DNA of 64,000 nucleotides from an uncultured Muribaculaceae bacterium (lineage in GTDB: Bacteria > Bacteroidota > Bacteroidia > Bacteroidales > Muribaculaceae): contig CAKUJD010000003.1 in assembly GCA_934661195.1 (NCBI GenBank), forward strand, positions 248,001 through 312,000. Reading direction: 5' to 3'. The notes beneath the pieces were generated by a model. It was not told the DNA's origin. It was given only the letters and a program-made list of their open reading frames with translations, and did no database searches. The position numbers and the translations under genes were made by a program. Positions 25,680 to 34,091 of this stretch are shown piece after piece; within the stretch, counting starts at the first letter, position 1, and every line of letters starts with the position of its first letter.

Positions 25680-27038
25680 TCACTTTTTGTCGGCCGACGG
25701 CTGTGCTGACTTCACCTGCACGCGCACTTTGGCTATGCGATGGCGCTTCACCTTGAGCACCTGGAACTCGCAGCGGCCCCAAGTGAGAGTCTCCTTCTCC
25801 TCAAGAAAGTCGCCCTTGATGTTGAGCAGCAGGCCGGCAAGGGTCTCAGCGTCGTCGGTAGCCGAGGCGAACTCGTGCTCATCGAGGCCGGTGACATCAA
25901 AGAAGTCGCCAAGCTGCGTCTTGCCATTGAAAATATAGGTGTTTTTGCCCACCTTGCTGTAAAACTTCTCCTCGGTGTCGTATTCGTCGTCGATTTCGCC
26001 CACAATTTCCTCAAGCACATCCTCGAGCGTGGCAATGCCCTGTGTGCAGCCATACTCGTCGACCACGATGGCCATGTGGCGCTTTTTGGTGCGGAAGTCC
26101 TCCAGCAGGTCGTCGATCATGCGTGTCTCGGGCACGAAATGTGCCGGGCGCACCAGTTGCTGCCAGCGGAAGCCCTCGGGGCGGCTGTCGATGTATGGCA
26201 GTAGGTCTTTGGCATAGAGCACGCCCTTAATGTTGTCGTGGTTCTGCTCATACACTGGCATGCGCGAATAGCCGTTGTCGATAACGGTTTTCAGCACCTC
26301 GTCGAATGTGGAGTCGTAGTCAACGTCGACCACGTCGACACGCGGGCGCATGATTTCGGCCACCGTCTTGTCGCCAAATTTGAGGATGCCCTCAAGGATG
26401 TCCTTCTCGTCGGCATTCTTCACATCGCTTGCCTCAAGAGCCTTCGAGAGGTCGTCCATCGAAATGTTGTCGGCCCGCTTGGTCACCACCTTATTGACGA
26501 TAAACGTGCTCTTCACCATAAGGCGCGACACGGGGCTGAGCAGCGTGCAGGCCAGCTGCAGCGGGGTGGCTGCAAAGGCTGCAAACTTCACGTTGGCATT
26601 GCTGGCATATAGCTTGGGCAGCACCTCGCCGAAGAGCAGAATGAGGAATGTGAGAATCACCGTCTGCACCAGAAAACTGGCCACGGGGCTGTTGAACTGG
26701 AACATCTGGTTCATGGCAAAGTTGAGCACCACCACTATCATCACGTTCACCAGATTGTTGCCAATCAGGATGGTGGCAAGCAGCTTCTCGGGGTTCGACA
26801 GCAGCCGCGCCACCTGGTGGCGCTTGGATTCGCTGGCAATGGAGTTTACGTCGTCGCGCGTCAGCGAGAAATAGGCCAGCTCGGAGCCGGAGTTGAATGC
26901 CGACAGCGCAAGGCCAATCAGGGCCACCACAATGGCCGCTATGCAGCTGGCGTTGGGCATGTGGAACTCAATGGCGTGCGCCGACGGCTGGGCGGCACAC
27001 AGCAATGAAAGGATGCAGGATAAAGGGTCAGGGTCCAA
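25680..27038 (-). CDS. gldE: GldE-like CNNM/CBS-domain transporter family protein
   Basis: A membrane protein of about 450 residues related to GldE and CorC/HlyC proteins. An N-terminal DUF21 (CNNM) domain with about four helices (LSAFNSGSELAYFSL, LILLFGEVLPK) is followed by a CBS pair (VVDVDYDSTFDEVLKTVIDN, GYSRMPVYEQNHDNIKGVLY, VVDEYGCTQGIATLEDVLEE) and a C-terminal CorC/HlyC domain. It may export divalent ions or assist gliding and type IX secretion. The start is uncertain. The longest frame opens at 27149, upstream of the predicted -7 element at 27128-27135. A TTG at 27038 begins MDPDPLSCIL, and an ATG lies further inside at MPNASC. I prefer TTG 27038. Confidence 0.85.
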   Translation of the reverse strand: MDPDPLSCILSLLCAAQPSAHAIEFHMPNASCIAAIVVALIGLALSAFNSGSELAYFSLTRDDVNSIASESKRHQVARLLSNPEKLLATILIGNNLVNVMIVVVLNFAMNQMFQFNSPVASFLVQTVILTFLILLFGEVLPKLYASNANVKFAAFAATPLQLACTLLSPVSRLMVKSTFIVNKVVTKRADNISMDDLSKALEASDVKNADEKDILEGILKFGDKTVAEIMRPRVDVVDVDYDSTFDEVLKTVIDNGYSRMPVYEQNHDNIKGVLYAKDLLPYIDSRPEGFRWQQLVRPAHFVPETRMIDDLLEDFRTKKRHMAIVVDEYGCTQGIATLEDVLEEIVGEIDDEYDTEEKFYSKVGKNTYIFNGKTQLGDFFDVTGLDEHEFASATDDAETLAGLLLNIKGDFLEEKETLTWGRCEFQVLKVKRHRIAKVRVQVKSAQPSADKK

Positions 27039-27127
27039 AATTACGAGTTTAAGTGAAACAATAATGCGCCCCTGTGGGCGCAGCCTGCCCAACGGCACAC
27101 TGAGCCTCCGCAGGCGCTTTTCCTGCA

Positions 27128-27135
27128 CAAAGTTA
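27128..27135 (-). promoter_or_regulatory. -7 element of the gldE operon promoter
   Basis: On the minus strand TAACTTTG matches TAnnTTTG; no convincing -33 element is visible. It lies inside the longest possible gldE reading frame and argues for a start downstream of about 27120. Confidence 0.45.
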
Positions 27136-27301
27136 CAAAATTTTCGCAATATGGCTCACGCCCCCGCACAATTATCGAAAAAGGCATACAAAAGCACTGC
27201 GCGCACAAAAACGGCCAACCATGTTGTATAACATGTTTTAATGGCCATCACATATTTAAAATTCAGTTTAACTTTACAACGGAAAATAGCAACAGCGTTT
27301 T

Positions 27302-28246
27302 ATGAGAACAAAAACAACACTCAAGCTTTGTTTATTTGCTACTTTATCCTTTTTTATCGGTAGTATGTGGGCTGATGAAAATCATTTCACAAAATCTATT
27401 CATTGGCCGTCAGATGGAGACAAGGTTTCAAAAAAGCACTTTGAATATACAGGGCGAGTTAGCAACAGCTATTATCCTTACGAGGGTTTTATGGGAGAAG
27501 CCAACTTCGGAGTGCAGCCACTCAAATACGGAGCAAAGGAGCCCGACCGCGAAAACGGCCTCGACCTCTACGACAGCAAAGCCCGGTGGTACGACCCCAT
27601 GATAGGCCGAACTTCCACCCAAGACCCTCTTGCGGAAAAATACAGCGGTGCCAGTCCATACCTTTGGTGCGCCGCCAACCCCATCAAGTTTATTGATGAA
27701 AGAGGCGACAGCATAGCTGTGCTATATCTCCCTGGGGGTGTAGGGCATTTGGCTTTACTAATCCAAAACGATAATGGAAAATGGGCTTATTACTCCATGA
27801 ATGGGTATAATATTTATAACTTAACTAAAGGCACTGCCGGAGGGAAAGGTTATCATGATTTAGGTTCAAAAACAGTTGACAGTCCGATAGCATTCTTGAA
27901 TAGTTCCTATAATCAAGAAGGTAAAAATAAACGTGACATACAAGATGACAAAGTCAATAATTATGGTTATGAAGAAGCATTTGTGATTCCTACAGCACAA
28001 AAGCAAGACAAAAAGATTAGAGAGAAATTCTTGAATGAAACTCATCAATCATATAATTTAGTGAACAGACAATGTGCGCAAGTTGTTCAAAAAGCCCTAA
28101 ATGCGGGAGGTATTAAAACAACAACTTTGGATTTTTTGTATTTTGATGATTTCACTCCTACAGAAACAACTCCATATATGCCAACAAGCACATTCAGAGC
28201 TATTCGAGATAATAATCCAAACGGAATATACATGCGAAAAAGATGA
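27302..28246 (+). CDS. Short orphan RHS-core protein with a papain-like toxin-type C-terminal domain
   Basis: A 314-residue protein. Residues 1-24 are a signal peptide. Residues 75-135 are the terminal RHS-associated core (KYGAKEPDRENGLDLYDSKA, PLAEKYSGASPYLWCAANP, FIDERGDS), a region that normally ends a protein of over 1000 residues and directly precedes the polymorphic toxin tip. The last 180 residues are AT-rich and variable-looking. GHLALLIQ (H149) followed much later by NRQCAQVVQKAL (C258) suggests a circularly permuted papain/NlpC-like hydrolase. The gene mixes AT-rich ends with a GC-rich core, as if recombined. No immunity gene follows; the next features are a terminator and a minus-strand gene. 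Confidence 0.75.
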   Translation: MRTKTTLKLCLFATLSFFIGSMWADENHFTKSIHWPSDGDKVSKKHFEYTGRVSNSYYPYEGFMGEANFGVQPLKYGAKEPDRENGLDLYDSKARWYDPMIGRTSTQDPLAEKYSGASPYLWCAANPIKFIDERGDSIAVLYLPGGVGHLALLIQNDNGKWAYYSMNGYNIYNLTKGTAGGKGYHDLGSKTVDSPIAFLNSSYNQEGKNKRDIQDDKVNNYGYEEAFVIPTAQKQDKKIREKFLNETHQSYNLVNRQCAQVVQKALNAGGIKTTTLDFLYFDDFTPTETTPYMPTSTFRAIRDNNPNGIYMRKR

Positions 28247-28260
28247 AACATACAAAAGCA

Positions 28261-28302
28261 GGCTCCGCAGCGCCGTCCTTGCAGGGGTGGCGCTGCGGAG
28301 CC
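28261..28302 (-). terminator. Terminator between the RHS gene and the ECF gene (convergent)
   Basis: Perfect 14-bp arms GGCTCCGCAGCGCC (28261-28274) and its complement (28289-28302). On the minus strand it is followed by TGCTTTTGT; on the plus strand there is no T run. It probably ends the minus-strand redox/uptake operon and may also stop RHS transcription. Confidence 0.7.
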
Positions 28303-28321
28303 TGGCAAATCGGCATTCAAG

Positions 28322-28834
28322 CTACTTGGTGATAACGTGGCGGATGATTAAGTAGCCGCCCACCACCTGCAGCAGCATGCCAGGCAGGCCTATGCGGAAG
28401 TCTTGCACGGCAGCGGCAAAGCTGCCCGTCAGAGCCCATTCGCCAAGTGTGCCCGCCACCTGATAGGTGAGCACCACGGCCAGCATGATGGGAATCGACA
28501 CCTTGCGGCTGCGGCGTGCGGCATAGCCGGCGACCGTGGCCAGCAGCACCGACTTGAGCAGGATGGCCGGCAGGGCAGCCGCCATAGGCATGCCAAACAG
28601 AGCCGAGTTGGCAAGCGGCGACAGCACTGCCGTGAGCAGGCCCACCTTCCAGCCATATTTGTAGGCCGCAACAAGGGTGAAGAAGTAGATTGGCAGCCAC
28701 GTGACGCCACCTTGCGGCACAAGGTGGAACAACTGCGGCAGCAGCACGTTGCCCACGACGAACAGTGCGGCCGCAAAATAGGTTTTTACCTCGGCATAGC
28801 CGAGAGTGTAGAGTTTTACCGTTGATGTTTGCAT
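28322..28834 (-). CDS. ECF transporter S-component-like membrane protein
   Basis: A 170-residue membrane protein with five or six hydrophobic segments. It begins MQTSTVKLYTLGYAEVKTYF and contains LPQLFHLVPQGGVTWLPIYF, AYKYGWKVGLLTAVLSPLAN and PAILLKSVLLATVAGYAARR, with a topology typical of substrate-binding S units of energy-coupling-factor vitamin importers. S units need an ECF ATPase and T component, neither encoded here, so it would use a shared module elsewhere. An upstream frame extension to 29110 overlaps the TonB gene and is rejected. It starts 19 bases after the TonB receptor gene, as if the two move the same ligand across both membranes. Confidence 0.75.
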   Translation of the reverse strand: MQTSTVKLYTLGYAEVKTYFAAALFVVGNVLLPQLFHLVPQGGVTWLPIYFFTLVAAYKYGWKVGLLTAVLSPLANSALFGMPMAAALPAILLKSVLLATVAGYAARRSRKVSIPIMLAVVLTYQVAGTLGEWALTGSFAAAVQDFRIGLPGMLLQVVGGYLIIRHVITK

Positions 28835-28853
28835 ATTATATCGAGATATTGTT

Positions 28854-30767
28854 TTAGAAACTAATGTTAATGCCGCCCATGGCCGTGGCTCGGGGCATGG
28901 GATAGCCAGCGTTGATTTCATATCGTTGCGCAAGCAGGTTCTCGCCACGGGCCCAAAGTTTGAGCCACTTGGTGGCACTGAACGATGCTCGCACGTTCCA
29001 CAGCACGAACGACTCCTTGACGTCGGGTCCGACCGAAGTGTAGAGCCCTGCCACATATTGCACACCCGACGACACGCTCCAGCGTCCGCCAGTGAACAAT
29101 GCGCCGGCATACAGTTTGTGGCACGGGGCGGCCACCACAGGATTTTTCATGTGCAGAAAGCTGTAGTTGGCGTCGGCCGACCAATGAGCATTGATCCGCC
29201 ATGCGGCTTGCAGTTCGAAGCCACTATTGCTGATTTTGCCCGAATTCTGATTGAGCATGCCGCTGCCGTTGGGATTGGGCAGAGTCATAATCAGGTTTTT
29301 GCCGTCGATGTGGTAGACATTGACCCCATAGCTTAGGCGACCTTCGAGCAGCTGCTGCGAGAAGGCCAACTCGTAGTTCCACATCGACTCAGGCTTTAGG
29401 TCGGGGTTGCGCGGCGGAAACATGTACATTTCGCGCAGCGTGGGATAGCGGAATCCCTTAGAGGCCGACACTTTAAGCTCCACTTGACGCGGCAGGTGGA
29501 ATGCCGCACCCGCCTGCGGCACCCACTCGGTGCCCACACGCGAATGATGGTCGGCGCGGAGGCCGGCGTTCAGGGTGACCCACGCGGCAAAGTTCTGTCT
29601 GAAGTCGATGTATCCGGCCACCTCGTCTTCGTGCTTGTCGACCATAGCGGTGCGCGTGCCGGCTTGGTCGCCCTTCACCATCTGCGTCCAGGCCTCACCG
29701 CCATAGCGGAACCAGTCGAATCCAAGCGTGGTGCGGTTGCCGCCAAACAGCCGCACACTCTGGTAGGCCGAGACGCCCGTCATGTAGTCGTGCGACTTAA
29801 ACCGACTGTCCTTTGGACTCTCGCCGCGCCCGGGGGTGTAACCGTCGTTAATCCAATGACGGCCCCAATTGTAGAACAGGCTAAGCGCGCCCGAGGTGCT
29901 GTGGCCATAGCGGTTTTCTACAGCAAGCGCCGCCATGCCGCGCGTGATGCTTTGGTCGCCCTCGTACAGCGGTGCCGACACTGGGCCAGGATAGGAAGCA
30001 TTGAAGTGGGTGACATTGGCGTCGGCCCGTGCGCTCCAGTTGGCCGTCAGACTATAGGCCAGTTTAGCATAGCCGCTGTATTGCTCAAACTGCATGCGCG
30101 GCCGGTGGCCGTCGGTGCGGTTGTAGGAACCGCTCAACACGCTCGAAAAACGGCCATGGCGCACCTCGTTGGTCAGTTCGGTTTCCAGAGTGTTGTAGCT
30201 GCCGTAGCCCACGTGCAGGTTGGTGTTGACACCATCGGTGTGGCGCTGGCGTGTGACAATGTTCACCACTCCACCCATGGCATTGGAGCCATACAGCACC
30301 GAGGCCGGGCCGCGCAGCACCTCCACCTTGTCGGCCAGCATCGTCTGGTAGGCATCGGCTATGGGGTGGCCGAATATGCCAGCATATTGCGGATGGCCGT
30401 CGATGAGCACCATGAGGCGCGCGCTGCCGCCCGAGAGGCCGCGCAGCGATATGCCGCCAGCCGCGCCCCCCGACACGCCATAGCCCATCACACCGCGGCT
30501 GGTGGTGAACAGGCCTGGAATCTGCTCGGTGAGCACCGGCAGCAGCGATGATTGCATAGACTGCTCGATGGCGGGGCGGCTGAGCACAGCCACCGACTGC
30601 GACAGGTGTCGCACATCGGTGGCTGTGCGCGTGCCTGTCACCACCACCTCGCTTATTCGCATGGCTTTTGTAGCCACAGAGTCGCGCGCCGCTTTGGCTT
30701 GGGCCGGATTGGGGGCGAGTGCGGCCGCCAACAGCAGCGGCAAGAATTTGATCACTGATTTTTGCAT
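28854..30767 (-). CDS. TonB-dependent receptor (BtuB/FepA-like)
   Basis: A 637-residue outer-membrane receptor without the SusC N-terminal extension. After the signal peptide (MQKSVIKFLPLLLAAALAPN) comes the TonB box region RISEVVVTGTRTATDV. The plug domain follows (SLRGLSGGSARLMVLIDGHP, VEVLRGPASVLYGSNAMGGV), then the barrel ending GGINISF. The size and short plug resemble BtuB or siderophore receptors, so a cobalamin-like or other cofactor/metal complex is plausible. The start at 30767 overlaps the DUF1893 gene by 16 bases, showing translational coupling; the longer frame to 30833 is unlikely. Confidence 0.92.
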   Translation of the reverse strand: MQKSVIKFLPLLLAAALAPNPAQAKAARDSVATKAMRISEVVVTGTRTATDVRHLSQSVAVLSRPAIEQSMQSSLLPVLTEQIPGLFTTSRGVMGYGVSGGAAGGISLRGLSGGSARLMVLIDGHPQYAGIFGHPIADAYQTMLADKVEVLRGPASVLYGSNAMGGVVNIVTRQRHTDGVNTNLHVGYGSYNTLETELTNEVRHGRFSSVLSGSYNRTDGHRPRMQFEQYSGYAKLAYSLTANWSARADANVTHFNASYPGPVSAPLYEGDQSITRGMAALAVENRYGHSTSGALSLFYNWGRHWINDGYTPGRGESPKDSRFKSHDYMTGVSAYQSVRLFGGNRTTLGFDWFRYGGEAWTQMVKGDQAGTRTAMVDKHEDEVAGYIDFRQNFAAWVTLNAGLRADHHSRVGTEWVPQAGAAFHLPRQVELKVSASKGFRYPTLREMYMFPPRNPDLKPESMWNYELAFSQQLLEGRLSYGVNVYHIDGKNLIMTLPNPNGSGMLNQNSGKISNSGFELQAAWRINAHWSADANYSFLHMKNPVVAAPCHKLYAGALFTGGRWSVSSGVQYVAGLYTSVGPDVKESFVLWNVRASFSATKWLKLWARGENLLAQRYEINAGYPMPRATAMGGINISF

Positions 30768-31195
30768 GCTTTCTCCTTCATTTCTTTCATAAACAGCGTT
30801 ATTTGTCCGAGGCACTCCTCGGGGGTGGGACACGGCAGGCAGCGCTCTTCAAGCGGGCAAAGGCCGGTTGCGGCGCGATTGGTGATGTGCGGCACGGCTC
30901 GGCCACACGTGGCCGTCACGCCATTGGCTGCGAGCAAGTTGAGTGCGGGTTGGCTGGCCACCTCGGCATACACCTGTGCCACTCCGCCCAGCGTCATGAG
31001 CGCCGCGGCGGCCTTTCCCACCACCTTGTCGGCCACAAGCGCACCGCGCAGCAGCCGGGGCGAATCGTGCAACAGGCGCATAAGGTCGGACACTCCACGC
31101 CCGTCGCACACCGTCACAGCATCGCCATTGGCCAGCACCAGCGAGTGCCCGCCGTCGCTGAGCAGCAATTTTACTAACTCGGCAATGGTGGTCAT
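30752..31195 (-). CDS. DUF1893 protein with a cysteine-rich tail
   Basis: A 147-residue cytosolic protein. The N-terminal hundred residues match DUF1893 (TM1506-like, a cytidine-deaminase-type fold), with HSLVLANGDAVTVCDGRGVS, GALVADKVVGKAAAALM and VYAEVASQPALNLLAANGV. The tail adds CPLEERCLPCPTPEECL, four cysteines that could bind metal or an Fe-S cluster. The activity of the family is unknown. The start overlaps the aldo/keto reductase stop by four bases (ATGA) and the end overlaps the TonB gene, placing it in the middle of a coupled operon. Confidence 0.88.
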   Translation of the reverse strand: MTTIAELVKLLLSDGGHSLVLANGDAVTVCDGRGVSDLMRLLHDSPRLLRGALVADKVVGKAAAALMTLGGVAQVYAEVASQPALNLLAANGVTATCGRAVPHITNRAATGLCPLEERCLPCPTPEECLGQITLFMKEMKEKACKNQ

Positions 31196-32592
31196 TGGTC
31201 GTGCTGCTTTAATTGTTCAACAAACTGGTCGATGCGGCGCATTTCCTGAGGAATTTGTATGCGCTGCGGGCAGTGGGGTACGCACTGCCCGCAGCCAATG
31301 CAGTGGTTGGCCTGGCGCAGACGCGGCACATCGCGGTCGTAGCCAACAAGGAAGGCCCGGCGCGCCCGGCGGTAGTCTGGGTCTTGGGCACCCTTGTTGG
31401 GCATGTTGCCCTCCTTGGCGCACTTGTTGTAGTGCGAGAACACGGCCGGGATGTTGATGCCATAGGGGCACGGCATGCAGTAGTTGCACTCGTTGCACGG
31501 AATGGTCTTCAAGTCATACAGGTCACGGGCCACATCCATCAGAAATGCGTTTTCCTCCTTGCTGATGGGGCGCAGCGGCGAGTAGGTGGCCAGATTCTCC
31601 TTGAGGTTTTCCATATAGGTCATGCCACTCAGCACCGTCAGCACCCCCTGGGGCGTGCCCGCAAAACGGAAGGCCCAGCTGGCCACGCTGCTTTCGGGCT
31701 CGCGCTGCTTCATCTTGGCCAGAATGCTGTCGGACACATTCGCCAAGCGCCCGCCCAGCAGTGGCTCCATGATGATGGCGGGAATGCCGCGCTTATGCAG
31801 CTCGCCATAGAGGTAGACGGCATCGGTGTTGCGCTCGTTGATTTCGTTGGCATAGTTCCAGTCGAGATAGTTAAGCTCGATTTGGGCAAAGTCCCAGTGA
31901 TAGCGGCCCTCATCGTGCCATTTAAGGGCCAGATTGAACACCGCAATGTCGCCATGATACGAGAATCCAAGGTTGCGGATGCGCCCTTTGCGCTTCTGCT
32001 CCACCAACCAGTCGAGAATGCCATTGTCAATGTAACGGTGGTAGAAGTCCTCCATGCCGTGCTCGCCCATGCCAATGGCATGCAGCAGCAAATAGTCGAC
32101 ATAGTCGACCTGCAGTTCTTTGAGCGAGTTTTCAAACATCTCGATAGAGGCGGCACGCGTCCACGTCTCTTCGGCGAAGTTCGACAGTTTGGTGGCAATG
32201 AAGTACTCCGACCGCTTGTGGCGGTGCAGAGCCACACCAGTGGCATGCTCCGACCGACCCTTGCAATAGGCAGGCGACGTGTCGATGTAGTTGAGCCCGT
32301 GGGCCAGGGCGTAATCGATTTCGCGGTTCACCATGTCCTGGTCGATTTCGGCATCGGGGTTCTCGCGCGCGGCACCGCCGCCCACCACCGGCAGGCGCAT
32401 CATGCCATAGCCGAGCACCGACACCTTGTCGCCAGTGTTGGGATTGGTGCGGTAGGTCATTTTCTCGCGCTGAGGTTCTGGCAGTGTCGAACCGCCCCTG
32501 TCGCTGCGGCATGCGGCAAGCACACCCGAGGCCGCCACGGCACTGCCGCCCAGCAGTTTCAGAAATCCTCTTCTGTTTAATTCATTATTCAT
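31192..32592 (-). CDS. Tat-type lipoprotein aldo/keto reductase with two C-terminal [4Fe-4S] motifs
   Basis: A 466-residue protein. The N-terminus MNNELNRRGFLKLLGGSAVA has a twin-arginine signal, with a lipobox-like LAAC at residue 28. The aldo/keto reductase barrel follows: GYGMMRLPVV, NYIDTSPAYCKGRSE (catalytic Asp and Tyr), FIATKLSNFA (Lys) and DYLLLHAIG (His). The last 110 residues carry ferredoxin-type clusters CNECNYCMPCPYGINIP and CIGCGQCVPHCPQRIQIP. Such fusions are common in anaerobes, but the export signal is unusual for an NAD(P)H-using barrel. A longer frame to 32961 lacks support. It follows a membrane polyferredoxin that could feed it electrons. Confidence 0.9.
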   Translation of the reverse strand: MNNELNRRGFLKLLGGSAVAASGVLAACRSDRGGSTLPEPQREKMTYRTNPNTGDKVSVLGYGMMRLPVVGGGAARENPDAEIDQDMVNREIDYALAHGLNYIDTSPAYCKGRSEHATGVALHRHKRSEYFIATKLSNFAEETWTRAASIEMFENSLKELQVDYVDYLLLHAIGMGEHGMEDFYHRYIDNGILDWLVEQKRKGRIRNLGFSYHGDIAVFNLALKWHDEGRYHWDFAQIELNYLDWNYANEINERNTDAVYLYGELHKRGIPAIIMEPLLGGRLANVSDSILAKMKQREPESSVASWAFRFAGTPQGVLTVLSGMTYMENLKENLATYSPLRPISKEENAFLMDVARDLYDLKTIPCNECNYCMPCPYGINIPAVFSHYNKCAKEGNMPNKGAQDPDYRRARRAFLVGYDRDVPRLRQANHCIGCGQCVPHCPQRIQIPQEMRRIDQFVEQLKQHDQ

Positions 32593-32618
32593 TGTGCAAA
32601 TTGATTTTTTTAGCGTGA

Positions 32619-34091
32619 CTACACAGTGCGATGCACTTCGTGCCCCTCCACATATATTGCGCTGAACGGCCTTGCGGGGCACAGGTTTTCGCAAGCTCCG
32701 CAGCCTATGCAGCGCGCGGTGTTGACGGCCGGAATCATGTGTGAGTCGGGGTTTGACGGGTCGGCCGCCACCATGGTGATGGCCCCCACAGGGCAGTGGC
32801 GCGCGCAGTTGCCGCACTCCACGCCGTCGGTGAGCGGAATGCAGTTTTTCTTGATCCACACGGCATGGCCTATTTGCGTGGCCGACTTCTCGGCGCGCGT
32901 TATTGGCGTTATGGCACCGGCCGGGCACACCTCGCCGCAACGAGTGCACTCGGGGCGGCAATAGCCGCGCTCATACGACATGGTGGGCTGCATCAGCGTC
33001 AGCAATCCGGCCGACGGGCGCAGCACATCGTTGGGGCAGGCCGACACGCACAGTTGGCAGGCAGTGCAGTGGCGGGCCATGTTGCTGGCCGACAGCGACC
33101 CAGGCGGTGTGAGCGGTGTAGCGCGCTCGGGCGCCACCTTGTCGACAATCACGGCAAGTCCGCCGTCCACCTTCTTCTTTTCTTGCGCTATCACCGCCGA
33201 GGTGGTGGCCACTGCGGCACCGAGCAGGAATGTGCGGCGCGCCGTGTCGGCGGTCTCTGCCTTGGACTTGACGGCAGGACCATAGGTGATGGCCTGCTTG
33301 CGGCAGCGGCCTATGCAGTCGCCGCAGGCCACGCAGCGGCTGTAGTCCACCGTGTGATTTTTGTAGTCGATGCACGAGGCCTTACAGCCACGCGAGCAAA
33401 GGCTGCAGCCGCTGCACTTGTCGGCGTCGATGCGCACCTTGAGCCACGAGAAGCGCGCCAGCAGGCCCAGCACAGTGCCCACGGGGCAGATGGTGTTGCA
33501 GTAGGTGCGGCTGCCGCGCCATGCCAGCACGGCCAGCGCCACGAGCGTGACAGCGGCAATGACAAATGTGGGCAGGCTGCGCAGCCACACGTCGCGGCCA
33601 TATATGGCATAGCTGCCGGCATGCTCGGCCACGAGGGCAAGAGCGTTGTTGAGCCACAGGTAGACGGGCGAGAACAGGTTTTGCGCTATGCGGCCAAATG
33701 AACTGTAAGGGGCCAGCAGCGCCACTACCGACCCCACGCCAGCCGCCATTGCCGCCACAAACAGGGCCAGCACGCCATAGCGCAGCCACTGCTTGGCCGG
33801 CGAGTAGCTGAAGCGATACTTCTTGGCCTTGCGTCGGCCGCTGAGCCATGAAATCACGTCTTGCAGCACCCCAAGCGGACAAATCACCGAGCAATAGATG
33901 CGGCCAAACACCAGTGTCAGGGCCACAAGCCCCAGCACCACCCCGACGTTCAAGGCCATAACTGCAGGCAGCAACTGGATTTTTGCCATCCAGCCCAGCC
34001 AATGGTGCAGTGTGCCAGTGAAGTCGAGAAACAAGGCCGTGACACATACAAAAAACGCCACGGCCAGCGTCAGTCTAACTTTTCTTAGCAT
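32619..34091 (-). CDS. NapH-like membrane polyferredoxin fused to a Tat-signal ferredoxin
   Basis: A 490-residue protein. The N-terminal half has about five transmembrane helices and the NapH/CcoG-type motifs CSVICPLG (67-74) and CNTICPVG (198-205), plus ferredoxin clusters CSGCSLCSRGC and CVACGDCIGRC. At residues 285-286 an internal twin-arginine motif (ARRTFLLGAAVATTSA) precedes a NapG/PhsB-like ferredoxin half. That half has CTACQLCVSACPNDV, CTRCGEVCPAG, CGNCARHCPVGA and CIGCGACENLCPARP. It looks like NapH and NapG joined end to end. It would carry electrons across or along the membrane, probably to the reductase encoded next. First gene of the five-gene operon. Confidence 0.88.
   Translation of the reverse strand: MLRKVRLTLAVAFFVCVTALFLDFTGTLHHWLGWMAKIQLLPAVMALNVGVVLGLVALTLVFGRIYCSVICPLGVLQDVISWLSGRRKAKKYRFSYSPAKQWLRYGVLALFVAAMAAGVGSVVALLAPYSSFGRIAQNLFSPVYLWLNNALALVAEHAGSYAIYGRDVWLRSLPTFVIAAVTLVALAVLAWRGSRTYCNTICPVGTVLGLLARFSWLKVRIDADKCSGCSLCSRGCKASCIDYKNHTVDYSRCVACGDCIGRCRKQAITYGPAVKSKAETADTARRTFLLGAAVATTSAVIAQEKKKVDGGLAVIVDKVAPERATPLTPPGSLSASNMARHCTACQLCVSACPNDVLRPSAGLLTLMQPTMSYERGYCRPECTRCGEVCPAGAITPITRAEKSATQIGHAVWIKKNCIPLTDGVECGNCARHCPVGAITMVAADPSNPDSHMIPAVNTARCIGCGACENLCPARPFSAIYVEGHEVHRTV

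Noticed and set aside
28835..29110. N-terminal extension of the ECF S-component frame
   Set aside because: It reads through the TonB receptor gene out of frame and lacks similarity to membrane proteins.
32593..32961. N-terminal extension of the aldo/keto reductase frame
   Set aside because: It overlaps the polyferredoxin gene and is Arg/His-rich. The twin-arginine signal starts at 32592.
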